DNA from: Pseudomonas sp. Irchel 3E20
Lineage (GTDB): Bacteria > Pseudomonadota > Gammaproteobacteria > Pseudomonadales > Pseudomonadaceae
Direction of reading: 5' to 3'
NCBI RefSeq assembly: GCF_900187645.1
Contig: NZ_FYEE01000001.1
Coordinates: 124,001-188,000, forward strand
DNA length: 64,000 nt
Shown here: in pieces, positions 47,107-56,572 of the stretch
Layout: each line of letters begins with the position of its first letter
Position numbering within the stretch: position 1 is the first letter of the stretch
Translations under genes and position numbers: made by a program
Notes under the pieces: model-generated
Databases searched by the model: none
Told to the model about the DNA's origin: nothing
The model's input: the letters and a program-made list of their open reading frames with translations, nothing else

Positions 47107-48381
47107 TTACAGCAACGGCTCATCCGGTGCTTTTTTCTTCCAGCCGTCATTGCCCGGCAGCAGCAGGTTCAACGCAATCGCGACAATGGCGCACAGGGCG
47201 ATGCCTTTGAGGCCGAAGTCGTCCGGGCCGGTGCCGGTGCCGACCAGCACACCGCCAATGCCGAACACGAGGGTCACGGAGACGATCACCAGGTTGCGCG
47301 GCTCGCCCAGGTCGATCTGGTGGCGGATCATGGTGTTCATGCCCACCGCCGCAATCGAACCGAACAACAGGCACAAAATTCCGCCCATCACCGGCACGGG
47401 AATGCTCTGCAACAGCGCGCCGAACTTGCCGACGAACGCCAGGCTGATGGCGAAGATCGCCGCCCAGGTCATGATTTTCGGGTTGTAGTTCTTGGTCAGC
47501 ATCACCGCGCCCGTGACTTCGGCGTAGGTGGTGTTGGGTGGGCCGCCCAGTAGGCCGGCCGCCGTGGTGGCGATGCCATCGCCGAACAGGGTGCGGTGCA
47601 GGCCAGGCTTTTTCAGATAATCGCGGCCGGTCACGCTACCGACGGCGATCACACCGCCGATATGTTCGATGGCCGGGGCCAGCGCCACGGGGACGATGAA
47701 CAGGATGGCCTGCCAGTTGAACTCCGGTGCGGTGAATTGCGGCAGCGCAAACCAAGGCGCGGCGGCGATTTTCGCGGTATCGACCACGCCGAAGAAAAAC
47801 GCCATGGCAAACCCCACCAACACCCCGGAAATGATCGGCACGAGGCGGAAAATGCCCTTGCCGAACACGGCCACGATCAAGGTGGTGAGCAGCGCCGGCA
47901 TGGAGATCATCATGGCGGTCTGGTAGTGGATCAGCTCCGTGCCGTCACCAGCCTTGCCCATCGCCATGTTGGCGGCGATCGGCGCCATGGCCAGGCCGAT
48001 GGAAATAATCACCGGGCCGATCACCACCGGCGGCAGCAAGCGGTCGATGAAACCGGTGCCCTTGATCTTCACTGCCAGGCCCAGGAAGGTGTAGACAAAA
48101 CCCGCCGCCATCACGCCGCCCATGGTCGCCGCGAGGCCGAACTGGCCCTTGGCGAGAATGATCGGGGTGATGAAGGCAAAGCTTGAGGCCAGGAACACCG
48201 GCACCTGGCGCCCGGTGACCATTTGGAACAGCAGAGTCCCCAGGCCCGCCGTGAACAGCGCGACGTTGGGGTCGAGGCCGGTAATCAGCGGCATCAACAC
48301 CAGCGCGCCGAACGCTACGAAAAGCATCTGGGCGCCGGACAGCACCGTGCGCCACAGCGGGTCGTTGAACTCGTCCTGCAT
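47107..48381 (-). CDS. uraA: uracil permease (uracil:proton symporter)
   Basis: A 424-residue nucleobase-ascorbate-family transporter with about 12 to 14 membrane segments. The family motif region VIAVGSVTGRD and GGPPNTTYAEVTGAVMLTK are visible. ATG 48381 follows the upp stop by two bases, with AAGGA upstream; a GTG at 48387 would overlap upp. The upp-uraA operon links uptake with salvage. Confidence 0.93.
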   Translation of the reverse strand: MQDEFNDPLWRTVLSGAQMLFVAFGALVLMPLITGLDPNVALFTAGLGTLLFQMVTGRQVPVFLASSFAFITPIILAKGQFGLAATMGGVMAAGFVYTFLGLAVKIKGTGFIDRLLPPVVIGPVIISIGLAMAPIAANMAMGKAGDGTELIHYQTAMMISMPALLTTLIVAVFGKGIFRLVPIISGVLVGFAMAFFFGVVDTAKIAAAPWFALPQFTAPEFNWQAILFIVPVALAPAIEHIGGVIAVGSVTGRDYLKKPGLHRTLFGDGIATTAAGLLGGPPNTTYAEVTGAVMLTKNYNPKIMTWAAIFAISLAFVGKFGALLQSIPVPVMGGILCLLFGSIAAVGMNTMIRHQIDLGEPRNLVIVSVTLVFGIGGVLVGTGTGPDDFGLKGIALCAIVAIALNLLLPGNDGWKKKAPDEPLL

Positions 48382-48383
48382 GC

Positions 48384-49022
48384 TCACGCGTCCTTCTGCT
48401 TGGTGCCGAAGATTTTGTCGCCGGCATCGCCCAGGCCGGGAATGATGTAGCCGTGTTCGTTCAGGCGTTCATCGATGGAGGCGGTGTAGATGGTCACGTC
48501 CGGGTGCGCCAGTTCCACGGCGGCGATGCCTTCGGGCGCGGCCACCAGGACCATGGCGCGGATGTCGCGGCAACCGGCCTTTTTCAGCAGGTCGATGGTG
48601 GCGACCATGGAACTGCCGGTGGCGAGCATCGGGTCGATAATCATCGCCAGGCGTTCGTCGATTTCCGGTACCAGTTTTTCCAGGTAGGTGTGCGCCTGCA
48701 GGGTTTCCTCGTTGCGGGCCACGCCCACGGCGCTGACCTTGGCGCCCGGGATCAGGCTGAGCACGCCTTCGAGCATGCCGATGCCGGCACGCAGGATCGG
48801 CACGACGGTAATTTTCTTACCGGCGATTTTTTCCACGGATACGGTGCCGCACCAGCCGTCGATGTCGTAGCTTTCGAGCGGCAGGTCTTTGGTCGCCTCA
48901 TAGGTCAGCAGCGCACCGACTTCCTGAGCAAGCTCGCGAAAGTTCTTCGTGCTAATGTCTGCGCGGCGCATAAGGCCAAGTTTGTGTCGGATCAGCGGGT
49001 GGCGGATCTCACGGATGGGCAT
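48384..49022 (-). CDS. upp: uracil phosphoribosyltransferase
   Basis: A 212-residue enzyme making UMP from uracil and PRPP. The PRPP-binding loop [26 protein letters not shown] and the uracil-binding C-terminal stretch ([20 protein letters not shown]) are conserved. It is the first gene of the upp-uraA operon and is divergent from hpt; the 164-base gap should hold both promoters. Confidence 0.96.
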   Translation of the reverse strand: MPIREIRHPLIRHKLGLMRRADISTKNFRELAQEVGALLTYEATKDLPLESYDIDGWCGTVSVEKIAGKKITVVPILRAGIGMLEGVLSLIPGAKVSAVGVARNEETLQAHTYLEKLVPEIDERLAMIIDPMLATGSSMVATIDLLKKAGCRDIRAMVLVAAPEGIAAVELAHPDVTIYTASIDERLNEHGYIIPGLGDAGDKIFGTKQKDA

Positions 49023-49186
49023 GGGGAAAGGCTCCGGCGGCGGGCAAAAAAACCGGCCTAGAATAATCTATCCGAGGGTGATGTCCTATAGACATCCTGT
49101 ACGTTAGTCCATAAAGGCTTGATCTGGCCTCGTTGCAGGCGTACCTTCCCCCGCTTTTCCGAATCCGCCACCTTCTGGAGAGCGCC

Positions 49187-49744
49187 ATGTCCGCTGATCT
49201 CGACCATATCCGTCAAATCAAGCGCGAGGCAGACTGCCTGTACACGCAAGCGCAAGTCGAGGCGGCCATCGCTCGCGTCGGTGCACAAATCAATGAACAA
49301 CTGGCCGATCGCAACCCGGTGGTGTTCTGCGTGATGAACGGTGGTTTGATCTTTTCCGGCAAGCTGCTGACCCACCTGGACTTCCCCCTCGAAGCCTCCT
49401 ACCTGCACGCGACCCGCTACCGCAATGAAACCAGCGGCGGCGAGCTGTTCTGGAAATCCAAGCCGGAAGTCTCGTTCATCGACCGCGACGTGCTCATCAT
49501 CGACGACATCCTCGACGAGGGTCACACCCTGGGCGCGATCATCGACTTCTGCAAACACGCCGGCGCCCGCGCCGTGCACACCGCCGTGCTGATCGACAAA
49601 GAGCACGACCGCAAGGCCCGCCCGGACCTGAAAGCCGATTTCGTCGGCCTGCCGTGCATCGATCGCTACATTTTCGGCTATGGCATGGACTACAAAGGCT
49701 ACTGGCGCAACGCCAACGGGATCTTCGCCGTCAAAGGCATGTAA
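49187..49744 (+). CDS. hpt: hypoxanthine-guanine phosphoribosyltransferase
   Basis: A 185-residue purine salvage enzyme. The PRPP loop is VLIIDDILDEGHTLGAI, with FCVMNGGLIFSG in the N-terminal half. ATG 49187 (MSADLDHIRQIK) has GGAGAG 8 bases upstream; a frame start at 49133 has no ribosome site. It is divergent from upp, so purine and pyrimidine salvage genes sit back to back. Confidence 0.93.
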   Translation: MSADLDHIRQIKREADCLYTQAQVEAAIARVGAQINEQLADRNPVVFCVMNGGLIFSGKLLTHLDFPLEASYLHATRYRNETSGGELFWKSKPEVSFIDRDVLIIDDILDEGHTLGAIIDFCKHAGARAVHTAVLIDKEHDRKARPDLKADFVGLPCIDRYIFGYGMDYKGYWRNANGIFAVKGM

Positions 49745-49851
49745 GCCCTGCCTTCTGTGGGGGCAGGCAACCCTGTAGACGCGGGCTCACAGGATGGCGG
49801 TGCTCAAAGATCCACATGCTAGAGTGGCCGGCCCCGACCTTGGAGCCTGCC

Positions 49852-50340
49852 ATGAGCTGCTTGACCCGCTGTTGCGCTGCCCTGTTGCTGACCTTGAGCC
49901 TGCCCCTGGCCGCCGCGCCGGCCACGCCCCTGCATGGGCAGTTCCTGCCGCCCGATGATCTGACACTGCGCGCCGCCGCCCCCGAACAGCAGCAACTGTT
50001 GCAGGTGACCGAGTACGCGGTGGTCGTCGGCAGCCAGCGCCAGTCGAGCCAGCAGCCAATCCCCATCACCTCGCCGCTGATGATCCGCCTCAAGGGCAAG
50101 CCGCTGAACAAAGGCGCGGTCATCAGCCAGGTGCTGGTCAATTTCGATGGCGAGAGCAAAAGCCTGAAAAAGCCGCAGTTCGATGCCAAGACCAAGACCC
50201 TCACCCTCTCTTACCCTGTGGCGCAGTACCGCGTGGTGATGGACCTGCTGCGCAACGAGACGGTTTATTGCCAGTTCCTCAGCTACGCCAACGGCCACGT
50301 CTGGGCCGACTTGCATACCGGGGCGGTGCGCAAGCGCTGA
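49852..50340 (+). CDS. hypothetical secreted protein
   Basis: A 162-residue protein of unknown family. ATG 49852 opens a signal peptide (CCAALLLTLSLPLAAAPA); an ATG at 49816 is an alternative. The mature part is mainly beta-type (LNKGAVISQVLVNFDG and YRVVMDLLRNETVYCQFLSY) with one Cys, probably periplasmic. It lies 107 bases after hpt and 77 bases before the PA4642-like gene. Confidence 0.75.
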   Translation: MSCLTRCCAALLLTLSLPLAAAPATPLHGQFLPPDDLTLRAAAPEQQQLLQVTEYAVVVGSQRQSSQQPIPITSPLMIRLKGKPLNKGAVISQVLVNFDGESKSLKKPQFDAKTKTLTLSYPVAQYRVVMDLLRNETVYCQFLSYANGHVWADLHTGAVRKR

Positions 50341-50417
50341 GCGTTGTTCGTTGAGGCCCGGGGGGCGCGGGGGGTAAACTGCCCGCCCCGTGAAATGTCT
50401 GCGAGCTGGAGTCGGCA

Positions 50418-50705
50418 ATGCGTAAAGATAAAAAACAGTTGATTGGTGACGAGATTGGCGATGCGCAGATCAAGCTGTTCCTCGATTTTGAGCCGGCCGA
50501 TGGCACTTCGCCGTCGCTGCACAAACTCATCAAGGCCTACCGCGGCCTGCGCATCGACGACTTCGAGCGCTTTCTGGTGTTCTTCGTCGAGGCCGGCTAC
50601 GACCTGAGCGGCAAGGATGAGCAGGGCCACGACTTCATCGCCCTGATAAAAGACCAGCGCAATGCCGAGGACTACATCGCCCTCATTGAGAAAGCGCGCG
50701 GTTAA
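50418..50705 (+). CDS. PA4642-family small protein
   Basis: A 95-residue acidic cytosolic protein of the conserved PA4642 family (MRKDKKQLIGDEIGDAQIKL at the start; LIKAYRGLRIDDFERFLVFF in the middle). No catalytic motif is seen; the pattern is helical. It ends just before a bidirectional terminator shared with mqo. Function unknown. Confidence 0.85.
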   Translation: MRKDKKQLIGDEIGDAQIKLFLDFEPADGTSPSLHKLIKAYRGLRIDDFERFLVFFVEAGYDLSGKDEQGHDFIALIKDQRNAEDYIALIEKARG

Positions 50706-50714
50706 AGCGATCAC

Positions 50715-50758
50715 CCACAAAAAAGCCCCTGAACGCTCATTCAGGGGCTTTTTTGTGG
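50715..50758. terminator. bidirectional terminator between the PA4642-like gene and mqo
   Basis: CCACAAAAAAGCCCCTGAA pairs with TTCAGGGGCTTTTTTGTGG, a perfect stem with A and T tracts. It ends both convergent genes. Confidence 0.94.
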
Positions 50759-50767
50759 CAGCGGAGT

Positions 50768-52276
50768 TTAAGCGTAGCTTTGGGTTTCGCTGCTGGCTGG
50801 GACCAGTTCCAGGCTCAGGTTGTTTTGTGTGTTGATCGTGCGATACAGCTCGGCGTCGGTTTCCAGGACCTTTTCACGGGCCGGGAAGATTTCTGCCAAT
50901 TTCGCAGCCCACTCACCGTGAGTTTGGCTCGGGAAGCATTTTTCGATCAGTTCCAACATGATCGAAACGGTCACCGACGCGCCTGGCGAGGCACCGAGCA
51001 GGGCGGCGAGGGAGCCGTCCTTGGCCGCCACCAGTTCGGTGCCAAATTGCAGCACGCCCCCTTTTTTCGGGTCTTTCTTGATGATCTGCACCCGTTGCCC
51101 GGCGACTTCCAGGCGCCAGTCTTCGGCCTTGGCCTGAGGGTAGAAGCGGCGCAGCGATTCCAGGCGTTGCTCCATCGACTGCATCACTTCGCTGACCAGG
51201 TACTTGGTCAGGTCCATGTTGTCGCGGGCCACCGCCAGCATCGGGCCGATGTTGCCGGCGCGCACCGACAGCGGCAGGTCGAGGAACGAGCCGTGCTTGA
51301 GGAACTTGGTGGTGAACCCGGCGTATGGCCCGAACAACAGGGATTTCTTGCCATCGACCACGCGGGTGTCCAGGTGCGGCACGGACATTGGCGGCGAGCC
51401 CACCGCGGCTTGGCTGTAGACCTTGGCCTGGTGCTGCTTGACCACATCCGGGTTGTCGCAACGCAGCCACTGGCCGCTGACCGGGAAGCCGCCAAAACCT
51501 TTGCTTTCTTCGATGCCCGAGGCTTGCAGCAGCGGCAGCGCCGCGCCACCGGCGCCGAGGAACACGAACTTGGCATCGACGTTACGGCTGTTGCCGCTGT
51601 TCACGTCCTTGATGCTGACGGTCCAACCCGTGCCGTTGCGCTTGAGGCCGGTGACACGCTTGCAGTACTTGACCTGGGCATCGGGTGCGCTGGTCAGGTG
51701 CTTGAGCAATTGGTTGGTCAGGGCGCCGAAGTTGACGTCGGTGCCATTGAGCACGCGGGTCGCGGCGATGGTTTCGTCCGCTGGGCGGCCGGGCATCATC
51801 AGCGGCATCCACTGCGCCATGGTGGCCTTGTCTTCGGTGTATTCCATGTCGGCGAAAGCGTGGTGCTGGCTCAACACGTCGAAGCGTTTCTTGAGGAACG
51901 AAACGCCCTTGTCGCCTTGCACGAAGCTTAAGTGCGGCACCGGGCTGATAAAGGACTTCGAGGAGCCGAAGGTGCCTTTTTTGGTCAAGTACGCCCAGAA
52001 CTGCTTCGACACCTCGAACTGGGTGTTGATGTGCACGGCTTTTTTGATGTCGATGCTGCCATCGGCGGCCTGTGGCGTGTAGTTGAGCTCACACAGCCCG
52101 GCGTGGCCGGTGCCGGCGTTGTTCCACGGGTTGGAACTCTCCGCGGCACCGGAATCCATCAGCTCGACGACTTCCAGCTTGATCGCGGGGTCGAGCTCTT
52201 TGAGCAGTACGGCGAGGGTGGCGCTCATGATGCCCGCCCCGACCAATACCACATCAACTGCTTCGTTATGCGCCAT
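50768..52276 (-). CDS. mqo: malate:quinone oxidoreductase
   Basis: A 502-residue FAD enzyme of the inner-membrane surface that oxidises malate to oxaloacetate and passes electrons to quinone. The FAD motif [39 protein letters not shown] and [20 protein letters not shown] identify it. The length is normal. It replaces or supplements NAD-malate dehydrogenase in pseudomonads; a second mqo paralogue is common. It is monocistronic. Confidence 0.95.
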   Translation of the reverse strand: MAHNEAVDVVLVGAGIMSATLAVLLKELDPAIKLEVVELMDSGAAESSNPWNNAGTGHAGLCELNYTPQAADGSIDIKKAVHINTQFEVSKQFWAYLTKKGTFGSSKSFISPVPHLSFVQGDKGVSFLKKRFDVLSQHHAFADMEYTEDKATMAQWMPLMMPGRPADETIAATRVLNGTDVNFGALTNQLLKHLTSAPDAQVKYCKRVTGLKRNGTGWTVSIKDVNSGNSRNVDAKFVFLGAGGAALPLLQASGIEESKGFGGFPVSGQWLRCDNPDVVKQHQAKVYSQAAVGSPPMSVPHLDTRVVDGKKSLLFGPYAGFTTKFLKHGSFLDLPLSVRAGNIGPMLAVARDNMDLTKYLVSEVMQSMEQRLESLRRFYPQAKAEDWRLEVAGQRVQIIKKDPKKGGVLQFGTELVAAKDGSLAALLGASPGASVTVSIMLELIEKCFPSQTHGEWAAKLAEIFPAREKVLETDAELYRTINTQNNLSLELVPASSETQSYA

Positions 52277-52952
52277 TTAACGCGTCTCCAAAATCTGCAG
52301 CACCAAATTGACGGCATAGCTGCCAGGAGTTACGGGGCGTGTTGAGTTATGCCCCAGGTCACCCATGGCCAGGATCGCCATGTCCGAATCTTCGCAATTT
52401 TTCGCAACTTCGACGGACGCTACCAACCGGGCCTAAGGTTCCTATGAACTCATTTCGGCGAGCGGGAGGCAATTCGACTTATGGTCAAGACGTCCGTTTG
52501 TGCAACCAAATCCGTAGCGGACAGGCGTCAGGCTCCCGTTCTCGAGGAGCACTCGGTCGTGTGTAGTTGGGCTGTTGTCGACGCTAACAGTGCATTTTCA
52601 GACGCAAAACTATTCATTTGCTCGCCACACTCTTGTGAAGTTGTGAAAACCCGTTTTTTTCACGCTCTTTTGAAGACGTGAACCTCAAAAAAGGGCTGCC
52701 TGTGCCTGAAAACGGGCGCAAGGGCAGCTCTGGCAGATTCGCGAGAGGTGGTGGTTTGCAGGTTCAACAGCAAGCTCGCCACTTCACTCGATCTGTGTGG
52801 GCGGCTCTCTGTGGGCGGTGCGGAGGTGCCAATACGTGGGTATTGACGATGCTGCGAGGCCCGATCAGGAGACGTCCTTATAATCGGGGGGAGATTGTAG
52901 CGAAGAAATGTGGCGAGATGGTTGTGTTAAATGACTTTAATTAGCCGTTTGG
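52277..52952. other. 676-base stretch without a convincing gene
   Basis: Holds the mqo promoter near 52277-52450. Composition drops in GC from about 52560. The only long plus-strand frame (52678-52944) begins with GTG, has no good ribosome site and no recognisable motifs. A TTATAAT box near 52880 has no matching -35 box at a normal distance. A small RNA cannot be ruled out. Confidence 0.5.
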
Positions 52953-53186
52953 TCAGGAGGCCAACGCCTGAGTGCGCCATGAATCACAAGTACGCGCGCT
53001 GACACGGGCGCTGGCGGGGAGGGGGCCTTGCAACCAGTTAAGGCGGATTTCGCGGATTTCCACCCAATTGTCGCCAGCGGGCGGCAGGCTGCATTGCTTG
53101 AAGGCCTGGCAGTGGCCGCGACGGTCAAGGCGGGCGAAGCAACGTTGGGGGCGGCGCGCGTTGAACCAGGACGATAGAAAACCCAT
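52953..53186 (-). CDS. small hypothetical protein
   Basis: A 77-residue frame (MGFLSSWFNARRPQRCFARL at the start; GDNWVEIREIRLNWLQGPLP in the middle). The residue pattern resembles small conserved pseudomonad proteins, and codon use is normal for the genome. The ribosome site is weak. The frame extends to 53339 but the extra part has poor composition. Function unknown. Confidence 0.5.
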   Translation of the reverse strand: MGFLSSWFNARRPQRCFARLDRRGHCQAFKQCSLPPAGDNWVEIREIRLNWLQGPLPASARVSARTCDSWRTQALAS

Positions 53187-53392
53187 GGCGATGTACCGGT
53201 TTGAGTGTGTAGGCCTCAGTATCCGGCGCCGCGATGACGCCATCATGAAGCTCAGGTGACAGCGCCGTGACAGGAACCCTGGGCAGCGATGGGCTGTCTG
53301 AGATTGGCGTGGGGAGTGCGCAACGCTAGTTACCGACACTGGCCCACCGCTATACTGCCGGCCTGTTAGTGCCTGATTCTGGAGAGAAGCGC

Positions 53393-53977
53393 ATGTTGCA
53401 ACGCCTGTTGTTCGGTTTGATGACTGTGACCAGTTTGACCTTGGTTGGCTGCGCCCACAGCCCGCAACAATTGAGCCCGCAACCGAAGCTGACGACCCAG
53501 CTCGCGGCCGTGGGCCAGGGCCAGCCGGTTGTGGTACGTGTGGTGGATGGCCGCCCGTCGCCCACCCTGGGCACCCGCGGTGGCCTGTACCCCGAGACCA
53601 GCGCCATTACCGTGGCCAGCGCCGACATCGTGCCCAAACTGCAAGCCCAGGCCGAAGCCGCCGTGCGCCTGCTGGGCTTCACCCCCAGCGCCAACGCGAT
53701 GAGCGCCCCGCAATTGACCGTGACCCTCACCGAGCTCAAGTACCAGTCGCCCAAAGAAGGCATGTACGTGACCGAGGCGACCATCGGCGCAACCTTCAAG
53801 TCCGACGTGTCCAGCGGCAACCGTCGCTACAGCGGCCGCTACGGCGCATCCCTGGACCAGCGCTTCGGCATGGCGCCGAACCAGGAAACCAACACCAAAC
53901 TGGTGAGCGACGTGCTCAGCGACGCGCTGACCCGTTTGTTCAAGGACCCGACGGTCGGTCAGATCCTGGCCCAGTAA
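53393..53977 (+). CDS. YajG-family outer-membrane lipoprotein
   Basis: A 194-residue lipoprotein. The signal sequence ends in a lipobox, SLTLVGC (Cys 20), with no Asp at the next position, so outer-membrane sorting is expected. The rest is a YajG-like fold (VVVRVVDGRPSPTLGTRGG, APQLTVTLTELKYQ). ATG 53393 has GGAGAG upstream. Role unknown; relatives are envelope proteins. Confidence 0.85.
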   Translation: MLQRLLFGLMTVTSLTLVGCAHSPQQLSPQPKLTTQLAAVGQGQPVVVRVVDGRPSPTLGTRGGLYPETSAITVASADIVPKLQAQAEAAVRLLGFTPSANAMSAPQLTVTLTELKYQSPKEGMYVTEATIGATFKSDVSSGNRRYSGRYGASLDQRFGMAPNQETNTKLVSDVLSDALTRLFKDPTVGQILAQ

Positions 53978-53987
53978 GCGGGCAACC

Positions 53988-54022
53988 AAAAGCCCCTGGC
54001 ACCGTGTGTGGCAGGGGCTTTT
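53988..54022 (+). terminator. terminator after the YajG-like gene
   Basis: AAAAGCCCCTG (53988-53998) pairs with CAGGGGCTTTT (54012-54022), followed by further T residues. A-rich on the other side, it could also serve the converging small gene. Confidence 0.9.
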
Positions 54023-54032
54023 TTGTGCGTGT

Positions 54033-54239
54033 TCAGGCCGCTTCGCTGTAGAAGTCCAGCATGCTCACGCCGGTGAGCAGGTCGGTTTCCGGTAGGTCGG
54101 CGTGCTGATGGCCGCCCAGGGCGCAATACACCAGCCAATGGCGGTCCTGCACATTGAACGCCAGGGCGCCCACCAGGGCGGACTGTTCGTCGCTGGGGGA
54201 GATCAAATACAGGCGATCCTGGTTTTCGGCGTGCAGCAT
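54033..54239 (-). CDS. small hypothetical protein
   Basis: A 68-residue acidic protein (MLHAENQDRLYLISPSDEQS at the start; GVSMLDFYSEAA at the end). ATG 54239 has GGAG 8 bases upstream. No domain, signal or membrane segment is recognised. It converges on the lipoprotein gene with a shared terminator. Confidence 0.7.
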   Translation of the reverse strand: MLHAENQDRLYLISPSDEQSALVGALAFNVQDRHWLVYCALGGHQHADLPETDLLTGVSMLDFYSEAA

Positions 54240-54431
54240 GACAAGCTCCGTGTCGGTATCGAGGGGCGACAGACTGGCCTGTTTAGATGACGAAACGGTG
54301 ACGCGGCGATTTAGCCGCCGGTGCGCTTGTTATTTGTCGCAAAGCCCACCTGGGGCGGCGGGCTTTGGGTAGAATCCGCGCCGCGATGCCGGTTCGACGG
54401 CTCGCCTCGCGTGTATTCCTTGAGGTTCATG

Positions 54432-54719
54432 ATGTCGCTGCAAGTGATCTGGTCTTTGTTCAACGCCCACCCCGCCAAACTCATCAACGTCCTCGCCCTG
54501 CTGTTCGCCTGCCCCGGCGGCTGGCTGCTGCATGCGACCCGCCGCCGCGAACAGCGCGCCATGGCCAACCTGCAGGCGCAAAGCCGCAACCGTTCGGTCG
54601 ATCAGCCGCTGTTGCTGCTGGACGTCGCGACCCTGCGCATGAACCGGTTTTTCTATCGTTTCGGCTTCGCCTGCCTGGCGTTGGCGTTGCTGGTGTCGTG
54701 GGTCAGTACCTGGGTTTGA
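54432..54719 (+). CDS. hypothetical two-helix membrane protein
   Basis: A 95-residue protein with hydrophobic segments near residues 16-30 (LINVLALLFACPGGWLL) and 74-94 (FACLALALLVSWVSTWV) and a basic loop between. It begins MSLQVIWSLFN; two ATGs lie in tandem (54429, 54432), the second better spaced from the GAGG site. Function unknown. Confidence 0.75.
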   Translation: MSLQVIWSLFNAHPAKLINVLALLFACPGGWLLHATRRREQRAMANLQAQSRNRSVDQPLLLLDVATLRMNRFFYRFGFACLALALLVSWVSTWV

Positions 54720-54725
54720 ACAACC

Positions 54726-54757
54726 GCTGTGAGAGCGAGCCTGCTCGCTCTCACAGC
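54726..54757. terminator. perfect palindrome between convergent genes
   Basis: GCTGTGAGAGCGAG (54726-54739) pairs with CTCGCTCTCACAGC (54744-54757) over CCTG. It is REP-related in sequence and lies in the 55-base convergent gap, so it probably ends both transcripts. Confidence 0.7.
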
Positions 54758-54774
54758 GAGGGGCCAGGCAGGTG

Positions 54775-55938
54775 CTACAGCGCCAGCCCAGCCTTGACGC
54801 GGTACTGGTTGCGCACCGGCGTGGCGTATTGCAGCACCAGGTAGGGGCGGTGCTCGGCCGGGCAGGCGTCCAGGCGCGATAGCCATTGCGCCTGGGCCTT
54901 GGCCAGTTCATCGGCCGGGAACAGCTCACTGGCGGGCGGCACCTGCAATTGCGGGTCGGCGTCGCTCCACTGCGCGTACGCCAGGTAATGCACCGGGAAC
55001 AACCGATAGCCGCCGAGAATCTGCCGGTCCATTTCCTGCGCCAGTTGTTTGGTGTCGTCGAACAACTGCGTGATCGGCGCGGCGAAGTTCACGTGGACCC
55101 GGCCCTTGTAGCCGGTAATGCCCTTGGCGATGCTCACGTCGTCTTCACCGGGCACCTTGCTATAGGTGCCGGTGGTGGCGCGGATGTACAGCTCACGGGC
55201 CTTGGCCTGGTCGCAGGGGTCGTATTCGTAGCTGATTGACACCGGGGTCAGGTTCAGCGAGCGGATGACTTCGCCGAACGGCTCGTCCTTGCGGCTCATG
55301 TGGAACATCTTGAGGATCGCCGACTCGGTGCGGTCATCGCCGTCCTTGGCGCGGCCTTCGGCCTGGGCGATCCAGATCGAGGCGCAGTCGTTGCGGATCG
55401 AGTGGTTGATATAGGCCGACAGCAACTGGTATGCGGCCATTTTCTCGCGGCGCCCACTGATGGAGCGGTGCACGATAAAGCTCTTGTTCAGGCGCATCAG
55501 GTCGCTGACGAAAGGCTTTTGCAGCAGGTTGTCGCCGATGGCGATGCGCGGTGTCGGCAGGCCGGCGTGGTAGATCGCGTAATTGACGAAGGCCGGGTCC
55601 ATCACGATGTCGCGGTGGTTGGCCAAAAACAGATAGGCGCTGCCGGACTTGAACTGCTCGACGCCGGTGTAGGTCACGCCGTCGGTGGCGCGCTCGATGG
55701 TGTGATCGACGTAGAACTCGACTTTGTCCTGCAGGGTCGCCACCGACGTGATGCCGGCGAACTCACGGCGCAGGCGATAGGCGATCAGAGGCTTGAGCAA
55801 CCAGCCCAAGGCCCCGGCAAAGCGCGGGAAGCGAAAGTGGGTGAGGATATCTAGAAACGCCTGGTCGCCGAGTAGCCGTGCCAGCACCGCTGGGACTTCA
55901 TGGTCGTCGTAAGGTCGGATGGCATCGAATTCGCCCAT
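54775..55938 (-). CDS. acyltransferase with HX4D motif (PlsC/GPAT type)
   Basis: A 387-residue protein of the glycerolipid acyltransferase superfamily. The catalytic NHRDIVMD (H-x4-D) is near residue 122, followed by the acceptor-site block FIVHRSISGRREKMAAY and a WIAQAEGRAKDGDD motif. The length exceeds ordinary PlsC (about 250), so it may acylate another lipid or lysophospholipid. Tandem ATGs lie at 55941 and 55938; the latter (MGEFDAIRPYDD) is chosen with GAGAG upstream. Confidence 0.85.
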   Translation of the reverse strand: MGEFDAIRPYDDHEVPAVLARLLGDQAFLDILTHFRFPRFAGALGWLLKPLIAYRLRREFAGITSVATLQDKVEFYVDHTIERATDGVTYTGVEQFKSGSAYLFLANHRDIVMDPAFVNYAIYHAGLPTPRIAIGDNLLQKPFVSDLMRLNKSFIVHRSISGRREKMAAYQLLSAYINHSIRNDCASIWIAQAEGRAKDGDDRTESAILKMFHMSRKDEPFGEVIRSLNLTPVSISYEYDPCDQAKARELYIRATTGTYSKVPGEDDVSIAKGITGYKGRVHVNFAAPITQLFDDTKQLAQEMDRQILGGYRLFPVHYLAYAQWSDADPQLQVPPASELFPADELAKAQAQWLSRLDACPAEHRPYLVLQYATPVRNQYRVKAGLAL

Positions 55939-56080
55939 CATGCTCTCTTGTTGGAAACGGCTAGGGTAAGTAGGTGTTTGGATCGAAATACGGCAGGGGA
56001 GGGTCTGAAAATAGGCTCGCACCGCAATAGCCCTGCAAATAGACCGGCGATTATACGCACAAGTCACCCTGGAGACCGCG

Positions 56081-56263
56081 ATGCTGGAAACTGACCGATA
56101 TCAATGCCCTTACTGTGGCGAAACCGCCGAAGCGGTGCTGGACCTGTCTGCGGGCGACCAACAGTACATCGAGGATTGCCCAGTGTGCTGCCGCCCCATT
56201 GAGTTCAGGCTACAAACCGATGGTCAGGAATGGATGCTCGACGTTCACAGTGAAAACGAGTGA
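56081..56263 (+). CDS. CPXCG-motif Cys-rich small protein
   Basis: A 60-residue protein with two zinc-ribbon knuckles, CPYCG (residues 9-13) and CPVCCRPIEF (residues 33-42). ATG 56081 is the conserved start. It lies 12 bases before the DUF2007 gene and is probably co-transcribed with it. Function unknown; metal binding is inferred. Confidence 0.88.
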   Translation: MLETDRYQCPYCGETAEAVLDLSAGDQQYIEDCPVCCRPIEFRLQTDGQEWMLDVHSENE

Positions 56264-56275
56264 AGGGTGGCTGCG

Positions 56276-56536
56276 ATGCAACGAGTCTACGAACCGGAAA
56301 ACCTGCTGGAAGGCCAGTTGCTGCAAAACATGCTCGCCAGTGAAGGCATCGAGGCCCACCTCAGTGGTGGCGATTTGCTGGGCGCTGCGGGGGAGTTGCC
56401 GATCTTCGGCGTGTTGGGCTTGCTGGTGGACAACGATCAGGCGCAGTACGCACGCGAGCTCATCGCTGCGTACAATGCCGCCCAGCCGCTTGCGGGGGAT
56501 GGCCCGGAAAGCTTTCCGGCCGTCCTGCTTTGTTAG
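56276..56536 (+). CDS. DUF2007-family putative signal-transducing protein
   Basis: An 86-residue protein with the DUF2007 pattern MQRVYEPENLLEGQLLQNML and a terminal VDNDQAQYARELIAAY. ATG 56276 has AAGGG upstream; the GTG at 56267 is less likely. It follows the Cys-rich gene. The family resembles the PII-like sensor fold; role unknown. Confidence 0.85.
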   Translation: MQRVYEPENLLEGQLLQNMLASEGIEAHLSGGDLLGAAGELPIFGVLGLLVDNDQAQYARELIAAYNAAQPLAGDGPESFPAVLLC

Positions 56537-56572
56537 GTTGGCGCCCGTTTTATCCCGGAGTCTTGTAGCCCC

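Noticed and set aside
52678..52944. An 88-codon plus-strand frame in the gap above mqo
   Set aside because: GTG start without a ribosome site, low-complexity basic composition, no resemblance to a known family.
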